The translations under genes and the position numbers were made by a program. This document shows positions 19,972 through 30,320 of a stretch of DNA of 64,000 nt, one piece after another. Origin of the DNA: Gautieria morchelliformis (Eukaryota > Basidiomycota > Agaricomycetes > Gomphales > Gomphaceae); NCBI GenBank assembly GCA_015179125.1, contig WHVA01000050.1:62001-126000 (forward strand), in the 5' to 3' direction. Under the pieces are notes generated by a model. It searched no databases. It was not told the DNA's origin and saw nothing but the letters and a program-made list of their open reading frames with translations. How positions within the stretch are numbered: the first letter of the stretch is position 1; each line of letters starts with the position of its first letter.

Positions 19972-20187
19972 TTACCTACCTTGATGTGTTACTTAGAGCT
20001 ACTTTCAATCAATAAAATGTGTTTTACTTATCTGAATGAAATTTTCTTATCCGAATGTGTTTGACTTATCCCAAGTTTGATTTACCCAAGGCGTTTGACC
20101 TTGCTGATGCATTTGACCTTACCGAGGCACTTGACCTTACCGAGGTGTTTGACTTGCACCCCGCGCGAAGCGCGGGTATCCACCTAG
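19972..20187 (+). mobile_element. Helitron 3' tail after nested LTRs, hairpin and CTAG
   Basis: The tail starts TTACCTACCTTGATGTGTTACTT and ends in a perfect hairpin CCCGCGC-GAA-GCGCGGG (20,160-20,176) and CTAG at 20,187. Together with the LTR material before it, it repeats the layout of 15,472-16,674. A matching 5' end is not seen before 18,682, so the unit is partial. Confidence 0.75.
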
Positions 20188-20383
20188 TCTAAGAGTTAAA
20201 CGCGCTCAGTGGGTTGTGGGCGCTGCTGACCAATGCTTGGTCACCAGTTTGTCAGCGGAGCGCGCGAGCGGCGCAGCCGTGAGCCCCTGGCCCTATCACC
20301 GGTTTACGCCGGTCTGCCGGCTCCAGGGCTCTCTCTTTAGGTCAGCCGCGAGCGGCGCAGCCGCGAGCATGAACGCTGGTCAG

Positions 20384-20449
20384 CGGTCACGTGACCCGTT
20401 CGCGACAGCGTATGAGCATGGTCCGTGCACGACGCGCGCGCGGTATAAA
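20384..20449 (+). promoter_or_regulatory. Helitron unit 6 promoter: CACGTG palindrome and TATA box
   Basis: GGTCACGTGACC near 20,386 is followed by TGGTCCGTGCACGAC and TATAAA at 20,444-20,449. Confidence 0.5.
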
Positions 20450-20739
20450 GGCCGCACGGTAAGGAGGGAACGCTAGGAACCTGCCCCACCGGCGATTCCT
20501 CTGTCCGCTGTCTGCTCTGTGCTCTGTCTGCTCTGTGCTCTGTCCGCTCTCTGCTCTGTGCTCTGTCTGCTGTCTCCTCCTTTAGCTGGCTGCCTGTCTA
20601 TTGCTTGGCTGGCCCTCTATTGGTAGGTAATATGTTTTTTTTTATGCATTGCCATGTATTTTATTTTATTTGTAGTGGTAATTTTTTGTTTTTTTTCTCA
20701 TCATAGTATTGTCACATGTGCATTATATTTTTATGATTT

Positions 20740-22080
20740 TTTTTCGAAAATAGTTTTAAATAACATCCAAAGACTGCTGAAAAAAATGTATTTTAATATC
20801 AATATTTTTCAGGGTTTTTTCGAAAATTGACATCAATAAGTTTCCTCTAAAATCAATGACAATAGATTCTGCTTTTAAATGTGGTTTGTTTTATTGTTTT
20901 ATTTACTGTAAAGCTGCTTACCAGGCACTCCTCTCTGGCTATACTGGTGGCTGGCTTACTATGGCTTTGGCTGGGCTCTGGGTTTGTCTGTCAGTCTCTG
21001 GGCTTCTCTGGCTTTGGCTGGGCATTAATAACAGCTTCTGCTTCAATGTACTGTACTTTTTTGACATTTTTTCGCAGATATATGTCAATAAATTATCCTG
21101 ACTTTATGCAAATTGACAACAGCTCCAGCTTAAATGTACAGTGCATTTTTTTGACAGATTTCGAAAAATAGATAATCCTAACTTTGCTAAAATTAATAAC
21201 AGCTTCAGCTTACATGTACTGGACAGTTTTTTGACACGAAAAATAGATAATCCTATAATCCTGACTTTGCTAAAATTAATGAGCAGCTGCTTAAATATGG
21301 TTTCCTTTACTATTTTATTTATGTCTGTAAAATAGATATTGATACATGTCCCTGAGTTTGCTAAAAGTTAATGATAAGTAAAAGCCTCTGCTTGCAATTA
21401 TATCTCTAATATTCATTGTAAACCCTCTGTCATTCACTTATTTTGCTTGCATATACAATAATTTCACTTTGAGGCCCTTGGGGATATGCTACACTTGGGG
21501 GATGCATGTTATTCATGGGGCACTACGCATGGGGGACAAGCTATACTCGGAGGACAAACAAGGGACATGCTACACACACTATACTTGAGGGATATGCTAT
21601 GCACACTATACTTGGGGACACACTACATGTGAGGACATGCCATGTGTGAGGACACACCTTACATATCCTTTAAATTTTTCGATATTTTTTCGCAAATAGA
21701 CATCAATAAATAAAACTTGCTAACCTCAATAACACTTAAATATCCTGTACATTTTTTTGACATTTTTTCGAAATGGATCTCAGTAACTTCTTTGCTCAAG
21801 TTAATAACAACTTCTGTTTTAATGTAGTGTGTTTTTTTTTTATCTTTTTTTGAAAAATAAATATAGATATCAATGAATTATCCTGACTTTGCTAAAATTA
21901 ATACCAGCTTCAGGTTACATGTACTGTACATTTTTTGACATTTTTTTAAAAGGTAGATATCAATAAATTATCCAGGCTTTGCTAAAATTAATGACAACAG
22001 CTGCTTAAATGTGGTTTCTTTTGCTATTTTATTTATGTCTATATATGTCACAAAATAGATACTGATACATGTCCCTGATA
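20740..22080 (+). repeat. AT-rich tandem repeats in Helitron unit 6
   Basis: Blocks like those in units 1, 3 and 4 recur, so this unit combines the repeat types seen in both families. A short GGGGGACA-type repeat interrupts them at about 21,480-21,655. Confidence 0.6.
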
Positions 22081-22084
22081 TGTG

Positions 22085-22300
22085 TGAGGACATGTTACGT
22101 GTGAGGACATGTTACCTGTGAGGACATGTTACCTGTGAGGACATGTTACCTGTGAGGACACGCTACCTGTGGGGACACATTACATGTGAGGACACATTAT
22201 GTGTGAGGACACGCTACCTGTGAGGACACGTTACGTGTGTGGACACGCTACCTGTGAGGACACGCTACCTGTGAGGACACGTTATGTGTGAGGACATGCT
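22085..22300 (+). repeat. 17-bp minisatellite, about 12 copies
   Basis: The unit is GAGGACACGTTACCTGT with variants and is the same family as 6,365-7,320. The much lower copy number in an otherwise similar unit shows that the array length changes quickly. Confidence 0.85.
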
Positions 22301-22304
22301 ATCC

Positions 22305-22680
22305 AACTGCACTTTGGGTCTTCCCCCATTTCTGATTTTGGTATTGTTTCTGATTCTGTGAGAGTGTCACCGGAGGATCAGCTGGCATATCGATATAACC
22401 ACATTGTCAAAATTCATGATCCCCAAGATCACTATTGGATCTATTTCACAATGCACAAGCTTTGAAACCTGTGGATTATGACAATGGGCGCAATCTTTGA
22501 AACCTGTGGATTATGACAATGGGCGCAATCTTATAATCTCTGATGATTCAGTCAAGACTATTACCACTTTCATGTCTAGAGTCGCTGGGAGGCCCATCCC
22601 AGAGGTCGAGAGAGAGCTCTGCATGTTCGGCTGTTCCATGGGTGCATACACGATTCATGATACTATATGATCAGGGATAT
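22305..22680 (+). pseudogene. Coding-like fragment of unknown origin inside Helitron unit 6
   Basis: This is a close copy of 7,325-7,660. One frame gives SPISDFGIVSDSVRVSPED, and continues through YRYNHIVKI and DHYWIYF to a stop, while another frame carries NAQALKPVDYDNG and GRPIPEVERELCMFGC. A 36-bp stretch around AAACCTGTGGATTATGAC is tandemly duplicated here and not in the other copy. The origin is unknown. A captured host gene piece is the likely reading. Confidence 0.5.
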
Positions 22681-22759
22681 ATTTTGCATGATCCTATTTA
22701 CCCCAATGCACTTGACCTTGCTGATGCATTTGACCTTACCAAGGCGCTTGACCTACACC

Positions 22760-22787
22760 CCCGCGCGAAGCGCGGGTACCCACCTAG
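22760..22787 (+). other. Helitron 3' end: hairpin and CTAG (unit 6)
   Basis: Perfect stem CCCGCGC-GAA-GCGCGGG, then TACCCAC and CTAG, followed directly by TTACACTATATGAAAGC of the next unit. Confidence 0.85.
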
Positions 22788-24441
22788 TTACACTATATGA
22801 AAGCGCCTCGGTGGGAGGTTGTGGGTGCGCTGACCAATGCTGACCAATGCTTGGTCATTAGTTTGTCAGCGGAGCGCACGAGCGGCGCAGCCGTGAGCCC
22901 CTGGCCCTGTCACCGGTTTACGCCGGTCTGCCGGGTCCAGCGCTCGAGGCTGCGCAGTGTTCTGGAGCGCGCAAGCGGCGCAGCCGCGAGCCCCTGGCCC
23001 TATCAGCAGTTCACGCCGCTGCGCCGGCTCAGGCGCTCAAAGCAGCGCTGCGCTGGCAGAACGCTGTGCAGCCGCCTTCGCGCACTCCACCACCACCCTC
23101 CTCTCCTCTCTGCCCAGTAGATAGAATAAAATTGCGTGAGAGTGAAAAAATAGATAGCCTATATAGTGTAGACTACAAAAGATCTCTTCCCAGGGAGATC
23201 TCTGCTGTGAACTATTGGGGTTGACCCCTTCAGTGGGGCAGCTTTTTCTCTGCTAAGGAGCCAGGTAGTCATCCCAGGCTGCCTTAGAGGGAGCCACAAT
23301 TGCATTGCAGTTCTCTTAGTGTTGACTTGCACTACTGGTGGCTGAAGAAGACATCTCCCCAGGACCAGGACCAGGACCAGGACCTTTTACTGGAATTATT
23401 CCAGTTGGATACCTGAGGAAGACTTGGATATTTTCATCAAAAAATTTCCCCATCCCTTCCTTGGTACATATATTTCTCTGTGGTCTGGTGTGAGCCATCT
23501 GACATTTTCTTTTTTTTTTTTAAATAGAAATTAATAAATTCCCTTGACTTTGCCTAACAAACAGACTCCCTGTCCCTTCCTTGGTATGTATGTATTTCTC
23601 TGTGGTCTGGTGTGAGCTGTCTGACATTGATTTAATTAGAAATTAATAAATTCCCCTGACTTTGCCTAAGATAAATTAACAACAACAGCATCTGCTTGCA
23701 AATGTAAGTTGAGGTGGGGTAGCTTGATTGTTCCTCTAAGCTTATGCCTGCATTTCTCAGGGATCCATCTACTCCAGAGAGAAATCGTCAGCAGGAGCGT
23801 GAAAGGGCAAGGGAGGAGCAGGAGGGTCATATGACATCGCCTACTGATCGGAGAGCGCGTGCCCTTGCTGTGGCTGCTGCCAGAGCTCAGAACCAGCCAC
23901 CCCCTCCACCACCTCCTTTTGCCATCCCTCACCCTCCTCCTAGAAGCAATGCAGCTGATCCTTTTCAACAACCTGCCGCAGGGCCATTACGTCCTCCTGA
24001 TCCCAGTCCTGGACAGCAGGTGGCTGCTCTTCGTGCTCAGTTAGCAGCAATCCCAGCAGCACAGCCCTTGAGAAGATACAGGCAGGAGCCGATACAGCCA
24101 CCTCCCAATCTTCCTGTGGTTGGTTCTGCAGGAATTTCACAGTTGCGTGCTCAGGCTGCTGAGCCAGCACAGCCCTTGAGAAGATACAGGCAGGAGCCGA
24201 TACAGCCACCTTCCAATCTTCCTGTGGTTGGTTCTGCAGGAATTGCACAGTTGCGTGCTCAGGCCAATGCAATAAGACCAATGCCTCCGCTACTCCCTGC
24301 GCTTTTGCGGCCTCTTAGAGACTCCCTGCACCTCCTCAGCCGCTCCCTGCAACTCCTCAGCCTCCCCAGCCACTCCCTGAACCTCCTCAGCCGCTCCCTG
24401 CACCTCCTCAGCTGCTCCCTGCACCTCCTCAATGCTTTGAC
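22788..24441 (+). mobile_element. Truncated autonomous-type Helitron (5' quarter)
   Basis: The unit matches the first 1.65 kb of the autonomous copy: GC-rich 5' region, the TAGATAGCCTATATAGTGTA leader, the GGACCA repeat and the proline-rich coding start. It is cut at about 24,441, where a reversed copia-type LTR fragment begins. The Rep and helicase parts are missing. Its 5' end is of the TTACACTATATG type, whereas the autonomous unit has the TCTAAGAG type. Confidence 0.75.
23744..24441 (+). pseudogene. Helitron proline-rich N-terminal coding region, truncated
   Basis: The frame begins MPAFLRDPSTPERN, like 8,727-9,452, with the same proline run. It has a changed number of RRYRQEPIQPP...VVGSAG units because of an internal tandem duplication. 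It loses the parent frame in the CCTCCT-rich repeats near 24,310 and then ends in foreign sequence. It cannot encode Rep. Confidence 0.75.
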
Positions 24442-24577
24442 GGCATGGCTCTGGTAAATGGCACGAACAGCGACGATCGGTCGCCGAACACGCCAAGGGC
24501 GATCGGAGCGAACACAGAGGTGGAGTGGGAAATGGGAGAACAGAGCATCTGAGTATGGGAAATAAACACGTCATGAC
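24442..24577 (-). mobile_element. Copia-type family A LTR fragment (5' end, reversed)
   Basis: Read on the minus strand this equals the first 135 bases of the LTRs at 1,487 and 55,784, starting TGTCATGACGTGTTTATTTC. It ends against the truncated Helitron. The bases beyond the LTR start are TCGTC on the plus strand. Confidence 0.75.
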
Positions 24578-26955
24578 ATCGTCCCTACTCGAAATATGTG
24601 CATGTAAGGTCTGCAAGCCAAACTCCATAGAGTCCTACCTTCCAAATCCCAACCATCACTATACATATCATGACTATAACCGTCATGTGGCTAACAAGGC
24701 TGCTGCCGCTACTGCCTTATCGCCAACCATTTTTGTTCCCCCAATGCACCGCAAATGCTCCCTAGATCCCCTGGGCTCTACTATTGTTCTCCCCTGTCCG
24801 CTCGCATCCGCGCTGCATCCGAGGCCTCTAACGCAACTATAGGGATCCTCAGCCTGGCTGCCTGGTGCAAATGTCCCCATAAAACTCTTGGCTGTTTATT
24901 ATCTTGGGACTGGTCTAATTATTTGGTTTGGTTTCTGTATGGGAGTTTATTCAGTAGTTGTTGGCACTAGTTTTTGTCTACTGCAAATTCTATACTTCTA
25001 CTATCTCTGAATGGCTTATAGCGTCTTAACGTTTTCATCGCCGTGCAGATATTTCAGGTCTTCAACTGGGAATAGGCGAGACAGTGCGAGAGGACCTCAG
25101 ATTGGAGATTTATAAGTTGAGCCCCGAGTGGTGAGCTGCGAGACAAAGGAAGGGAGGGAGCCGGGCGTGTGCATCCCTTGGGGTAGGTTCTCATTTGTGT
25201 TACTCTTTGTGTTCCTTTCGTTTCCCTCTTTCTCTCCATGGTCCATTTTGCATGTCCCTTGTGTCCCTCTTTGGGTTCCCTTTGCGATGCGTGTCTTGTT
25301 CGGATTTTCCTTTGTCACGTCCAGCTCGAGACGTGTGTGCAATGGCCGGTTGAGATGTTTTCCTTTGTGATGCATTCCTTCGTGAGTCTTGACGCACGTC
25401 TCCAAGTTCCGGTATCGTCCAGCGCCACCTACGTGTTACGCGCGACAGAAACTTTGTGTGACCGTGTGCTACTCAGCATGATAATGAGCAGGTCTAACAG
25501 CAGAGATCAGCGACACTTTGGTCACACTGCGGACATGTATGACAGACTGATAATCGACGCGATGCGGGTGTACTTGGAGGCAGGTGTTCGGTGCTGTCTT
25601 CGGCTGGACAAGCTAAAGTCATGGAAGGGGGACTGAGTGTCAGTGATTCTTCGGAGCAGGACGCCTGCTCCGGATGCGAGCCCGCATCGTCAACCCGCTG
25701 AGCGCTTCAAGTCATGCAGCGTGAACGCACGCTCATCGACAACCGGTATGACATTATAGCAACATCGTACCTCGAGTGCATCCTGGTCCCTTATCTGGCG
25801 ACGCCCACAGCCCTCAGCATCGCTATTACTTACATTCTTTTCTCTATTCAATGCACATCCACCACCCTGGGGCATACGCCCTACGCACGACAATTGAGCT
25901 CGATGTGTGCTTTCTTCGATAAGTATCATCCTACGACTTTCTCGCGGCTTGTATGTTCCTCCACCACTGCCTTCATTTCCCTCCACCGCCCCCGAGTCCC
26001 TATCAACAGGCGATGCACAAGGACGCGCGCATATGAGGGCTTCGATTCAGGACTCCGCACACCGTCGTGCGCGATGGACCGTCAGCCAGGCGAGGGTTGC
26101 AATGTCCGTACTGTCGATGTCCTGCCTGCCCATATAGTGTGTCTGTCAATGTCTGTCACGGAAGGTCAGCACCATGAACGTTCTTCGTAAACCATCGTCC
26201 GTATTTCTCGCAGATCAAGGCAGGATACACGACTCTTACATAATTCACCGGTTGCGTACTACCGAATGGTTGGTAAGGCGGCACCGGGCGCTGCCGGGGG
26301 CCGATAATAGAAACAGTGGTGATGGTTTGGCTTCTGCTTCATAAGCTGATGCGTGCCTTGTGGCGTGGCCTGCGCGCTTGAGCCTATATGGGTATACATA
26401 GCATCGGTGATACCCGATCGATCACCGAGCGATCACTTCGATCTTCGGCGTTCTCCGGTAATTTCTGCCCTGCGCATGGTGGCCACGTGTCCCGAGCCCG
26501 ATCTTCTTCGATTCCTGGCGACGTCATTTCATCGCTTCTTCCCTTCTCTTTGTAACTTGGCGCTGGTGCGCTTCTGTGGTCAATCGGAATTTGGCGCCGG
26601 GTGCTTCCTTTTCTGCCGCTTCTGTCGTTTCTAAGTGCCGGTAGTAAGTAGCGCCGGTCCTGACTTGGCGCAACCCTTTCGTGTGCGGGGAGATGAAGGA
26701 GAAGGCGTATGAGCTCCCGATGGATGGAGCTGGGAGTGGGGCACACGCAGGCGCCTGCCAGCGGATCGCCCTGCGAAGCATATCCCCAACTACGAGTGTG
26801 CATAGCGCCCTGCACCATCCTCGAAAACTAAATGCATTCCAAGAGAGATCGAATAAAGGATAGCGACTCTCCGACTCGGATGAACGCAAGGGCGTCCAGT
26901 TTACTTAAAATGACTGCCAAACAATACACACACCAATATGCTATTATCTAAGCGA
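24578..26955. other. Host-like DNA without a recognisable gene
   Basis: A segment at about 24,600-24,730 resembles 30,290-30,440: both have GTAAGGTCTGC, which looks like an intron donor, and later a stretch that reads R(H/QP)VA(N/D)KA(A/G)AA. They may be remnants of a duplicated host gene with an exon after the intron. The rest shows open frames of up to 158 codons (for example 25,714-26,190) on both strands, but none has a domain, a signal peptide or a family I know, so I do not call them genes. Confidence 0.35.
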
Positions 26956-28060
26956 AAAAAAAAAAAAAAGCCCTATTAGGGTACGTTCGACGCAAGCCGT
27001 CAAACCCAGAGCTGTATCGGAAGATGTCAGTAAGTGTGCCGATGTTTGTACTTGTGCATGCATGAGAGGGCGAAGGGCGGCGTTTCTATCACCAAGAACG
27101 CTAGAGAACCGCGCAATTATAATTCTACCCCTTCTCTCATGGCGTCAAACATTCAAGCGGCTAGGGGGCAAGATGAAATCAGGTGTTAGAAAAAACTGTT
27201 GCTTACCTGATACGCACAGATGGTAGCCTGGCCCAGCTGTTCAACTTGTACCCAGTCCCATGGCATTCAGCTGATGCCTGGTGGGCCCAACCCTTAATTA
27301 CAAACTACTCCAAAACGAGTTCTACATCCCAGCTGTCCAGGTATTGTGTGAGAACTTCCAAATCACCCAAACTTGTCGCCGCGACACCTTGAATGGCCCA
27401 CACGATGAATGATAACAGGACAGCACGGTCTGACAGCTAGTGTACGTTCGAGTATGAGGAGACAGAAAGAAAGGACTTGGTAGTCAACACCTCCGTCGCG
27501 TGGGATATGGCATTGATATATCCAGCAAGACGAAGAAACCACATCAGGAACGGCTGATTCCGGCTTGTAATTCGGCCATATTTACGCAGCGCCACCGGCG
27601 CTACTAGTAGACTACGTCAACTATGTAGCTGACTCTGGGCTCCACGTAGTGCCACAGATTGTTATGTGGCGCTGCTGCCCGCACTAGGTAGACCTACAGC
27701 TTTCTAGCTCCAGGGACGGTCTTGTCTATGCCTCTAGTAGCCCTCCACTTCCCCAACCTTGACGGGCCGGAGCCTCCTTGTGTGCATCTGGCCCCAAGTC
27801 ACAAAAAATTTGTATCTCATGGGATGGCCAAACGGCACACCAACACTCAACGCAAGGTCTTTGCGTGCAAAATATGGTGCGAGCTCTTCCGACGTTCGCA
27901 AATGCTCAATTGATATCGATGTTCCCTCAGCCATGGCGAGTTTGCGCGGAAGGACTATTGGCGCATACATGAACGAAGATGCGCCAAGCGCCACTTGGTT
28001 GAGCCTGCAGACGCCGGCTTTGACTTTGAGTCTAGCAATGCCACAGCATAACATGTTGAG
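26956..28060. other. Gene-free stretch after an A run
   Basis: An uninterrupted run of about 15 A lies near 26,956-26,970. It could be the tail of an old retroposed sequence, but no source is recognisable on either side. Short palindromic pieces such as AGCGCCACCGGCGCT (near 27,588) and repeated TAGACTACGT steps suggest MITE debris. No supported gene. Confidence 0.3.
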
Positions 28061-28061
28061 A

Positions 28062-28398
28062 CGGCAAACACATCGTCTCAGAGGTTGATGACATGATCTT
28101 GGTGAGGGATATCACAACCGGTGAGCTCGTTTCTGGACCATTTGAAGGCCACACTGACGCAGTCAGCTCTGTTGCGGTGTCGTGGGATGGCAAGCGGATT
28201 GTGTTGGGATCATATGACAGGACCATTCAGGTATGGGATGTAACGACTGGCAATGTCATTGCAGGGCCATTCAAAGGTCACCGTGAGTGGGTCTACTTTG
28301 TTGCATTGTCACGGGACGGCAGGCGGATTGTGTCGGGCTCTAGGGACAAAGCGACCCGCATGACGGTCAGTCGCATGCAATGCAAAGGTGTTGCATGA
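28062..28398 (+). pseudogene. WD40-repeat fragment (NACHT-WD type)
   Basis: The 101-codon frame from 28,093 holds WD40 repeats with the pattern GHTDAVSSVAVSWDGKRIV, then SYDRTIQVWDVTTG and GHREWVYFVALSRDGRRIV, and it ends soon after SGSRDKATR. A preceding partial repeat can be read back to about 28,062. High-identity WD40 repeats with the ITTGELVSGPFEGHT linker are typical of basidiomycete NACHT-WD40 (NLR-like) proteins. Only about two and a half repeats remain of the seven or more needed for a propeller, and no NACHT domain is nearby, so this is a gene fragment. Confidence 0.75.
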
Positions 28399-29580
28399 GC
28401 TTTGCGTCATACATATACAAACCGACAATTTTCTAGACCTGTCACCTGTTCATTAGGCCCGTATGTCAAGACTAGAGAATCTAATTTTAACAGATCCATG
28501 TCAATTCAATGCCATGGGTGGCTGGTGCACGACTGTGCCCAACTGCATTGCGTTCGCACGGGCGTCACCAATTTGGCGAAAAATTCTTCTCCCATGTGTC
28601 ACGTGACACGTAAGTTTCGTGCCAACAGCACCAAATAGTTCGCACCTTAGAAATACTGCGCTATGCCTGGGTCTCAAAGGGGCCGCTCGTTTTCCCCACC
28701 ACCAACTCCTCCACCATTATTCATGGAGAGAGCTCTACCAGACCTCTGTCAATACTATCCTATGCTCCTCTGCTTATACTGGGTATAATGACTACTTTGC
28801 TCTGCTCACTGCCGCTGACTGGCTCATCTATTAGCTCTGCCTGCCATCGCTCCTGGCCGTGCTGTCTCCCTGCTATGCTCTGGTCATCTCTGTGTCTGGC
28901 TCAGCTTTGGCTTATACATTCAACTCTTGCATCTGCTCAGTCTCTGAATCCCCACTGATCACATCTTTAGATTTCACCTTGTAGTTGGCAGGAACCGGAT
29001 GGGCAAACGTTAAATGGTTGACAGCGTCCGGATAAGGGCACAGTTCCACGTTCCAGAAACTGTGAAGTCACGTTTCGACCACGCGCAGCTCGCATGAGCA
29101 GCTGCGGCAATCCGCGGCGCCTTCGACGAAGAATACACATGCCAACTTTTCCTCGATGTACTTATATAGACCAATATCTAACTATGAAATGATATCTTAT
29201 CTCCTAAAGCCTCCCGAGCCCTGAACCTGCATTAATTACATCTCACCCCAACCAAATATGCCCTGGGATGTGGCCCACCGTAGACACCACACGGCATTAT
29301 GTGTGACTACTGTAACCCACCGTAGATACCGCCCGCGGCTACGTGGTCCTACAGCGCACTACAAAATTCGGCCCGCACTACGGAGCACATTATAATAGGG
29401 GGGGAACCTACACGCCTACAAGTCCTACGTAGGGTACGTACCACCCCATAACTTCCCCCGTTTTTCCTGATGCATCTACCACGTTATACCGTTAGTGAGG
29501 ACATATCCCGGTGGGTATACTCCAAACTTTCATCGTGACCTGTCACCAACTTGCTCAGAATCATATCACGTGCATTCTTA
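28399..29580. other. Gene-free stretch
   Basis: No open frame here has a recognisable product. Around 28,740-28,900 there is CTCTGC-rich sequence, and at 29,275-29,330 a CCCACCGTAGA(C/T)ACC phrase occurs twice. I see no element ends that would define a transposon. Confidence 0.3.
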
Positions 29581-29589
29581 GTGATGTAT

Positions 29590-30320
29590 GTGGCATCACT
29601 CGATTCTATAAATGGCGAACTTAGGCGATTGACATGATCGGCAGCATTCCTGATAAGCGCTTGTCCTTATCTAGCCGCCCTGGTCAGAAGCAGTCGTGAT
29701 GGCGTGTATCTAAATATAGCCACGAAGGCGACATCGCCACGTGCACCCGCCCAGTAGCCCTTCCAACGGAATCGTTCCCCATATAGTCTGCCTTCGCTCG
29801 CTCTCAAATTTCATTGATTCCGATTACCTACTCCCCATCGCCGTTCTCACCGTCGTCAGCAGTGATGGGCCATGGTGACAAGTAGTGTTTCAGTGAGCAG
29901 ACTTCATGCTCTTGTCAGGTTATTATCACGAGTTCATTTTAGCAGACACGAGTGCAATGCAGTCCCTTTCGAGTATAAGGAAACGACACGGACGTTGATA
30001 ATGGTATACAGAGCCTGGTGTCGGATTGTCCCATTTGTGAGTGCGTGCTCTGCCAGTGGGCCGGGTTGCGTCAGACCCCGCATTCTTAGTCACTTAATTG
30101 TACATCATGCTATAAATGGCGATTTTCGTCTTCCACGATCGACATGATCGACGTGATCGATCACATTGGCAGAAGCTGTCGTCCTGACACAGCCATGGGG
30201 GTCTAAATATAGTAGCGAAAAAGATCGTCCATGGGCGCTAAGCGTCTCCGCTAACTCCGCATGTGATCGACGCAGATTCCATTCTCGTCCCCCACGTAAG
30301 GTCTGCCTACAAAAACCCAT
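29590..30320 (+). repeat. Two diverged copies of a promoter-like segment
   Basis: About 29,600-29,790 and 30,105-30,300 share, in the same order, CTATAAATGGCGA, GATTGACATGATCG or GATCGACATGATCG, a GCAGAAGC-like block and TCTAAATATAG. Each has two TATA-like boxes. They look like a duplicated gene promoter. The second is followed by the GTAAGGTCTGC segment shared with 24,605. No intact coding sequence follows either copy. Confidence 0.4.

Larger units (their letters stand above)
20188..22787 (+). mobile_element. Non-autonomous Helitron unit 6, same family as unit 1
   Basis: The unit starts TCTAAGAGTTAAACGCGC and ends in a perfect hairpin and CTAG at 22,787. It carries a promoter block, AT-rich repeats of both sub-types (20,740-21,400 and 21,660-22,080), a short mixed repeat (21,480-21,655), a 17-bp minisatellite (22,085-22,300) and the coding-like fragment. 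No Rep or helicase sequence is present. Confidence 0.75.
5488..24441 (+). mobile_element. Head-to-tail Helitron array, about 19 kb
   Basis: Six copies of the same Helitron 3' end (stem CCCGCGC, loop GAA, stem GCGCGGG, then about 7 bases and CTAG) occur at 7,791, 13,755, 16,674, 18,681, 20,187 and 22,787. Five of them are followed at once by sequence shared among unit 5' ends, either TCTAAGAGTTAAACG (5,488, 7,792, 20,188) or TTACACTATATGAAAGC-like (13,756, 16,675, 22,788). One unit codes for Rep/helicase, the rest are non-autonomous. The left edge is an A|T site in an LTR. The right end is cut by a copia LTR fragment. Head-to-tail joining is known as a possible outcome of rolling-circle replication that runs past its termination signal. 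Confidence 0.8.

Noticed and set aside
26384-26818. Minus-strand open frame of 144 codons
   Set aside because: The product has no domain and a biased, charged composition, and the plus strand is also open. Not supported as a gene.
24578-26955. Several open frames of 100 to 158 codons as possible host genes
   Set aside because: No recognised family, no consistent intron signals joining them, and competing frames on the other strand.
27560-27700. A MITE defined by TAGACTACGT and GCGCC palindromes (similar pieces at 29,275 and 62,215)
   Set aside because: No matching inverted ends or target duplication could be found, so the pieces are noted only as possible debris.
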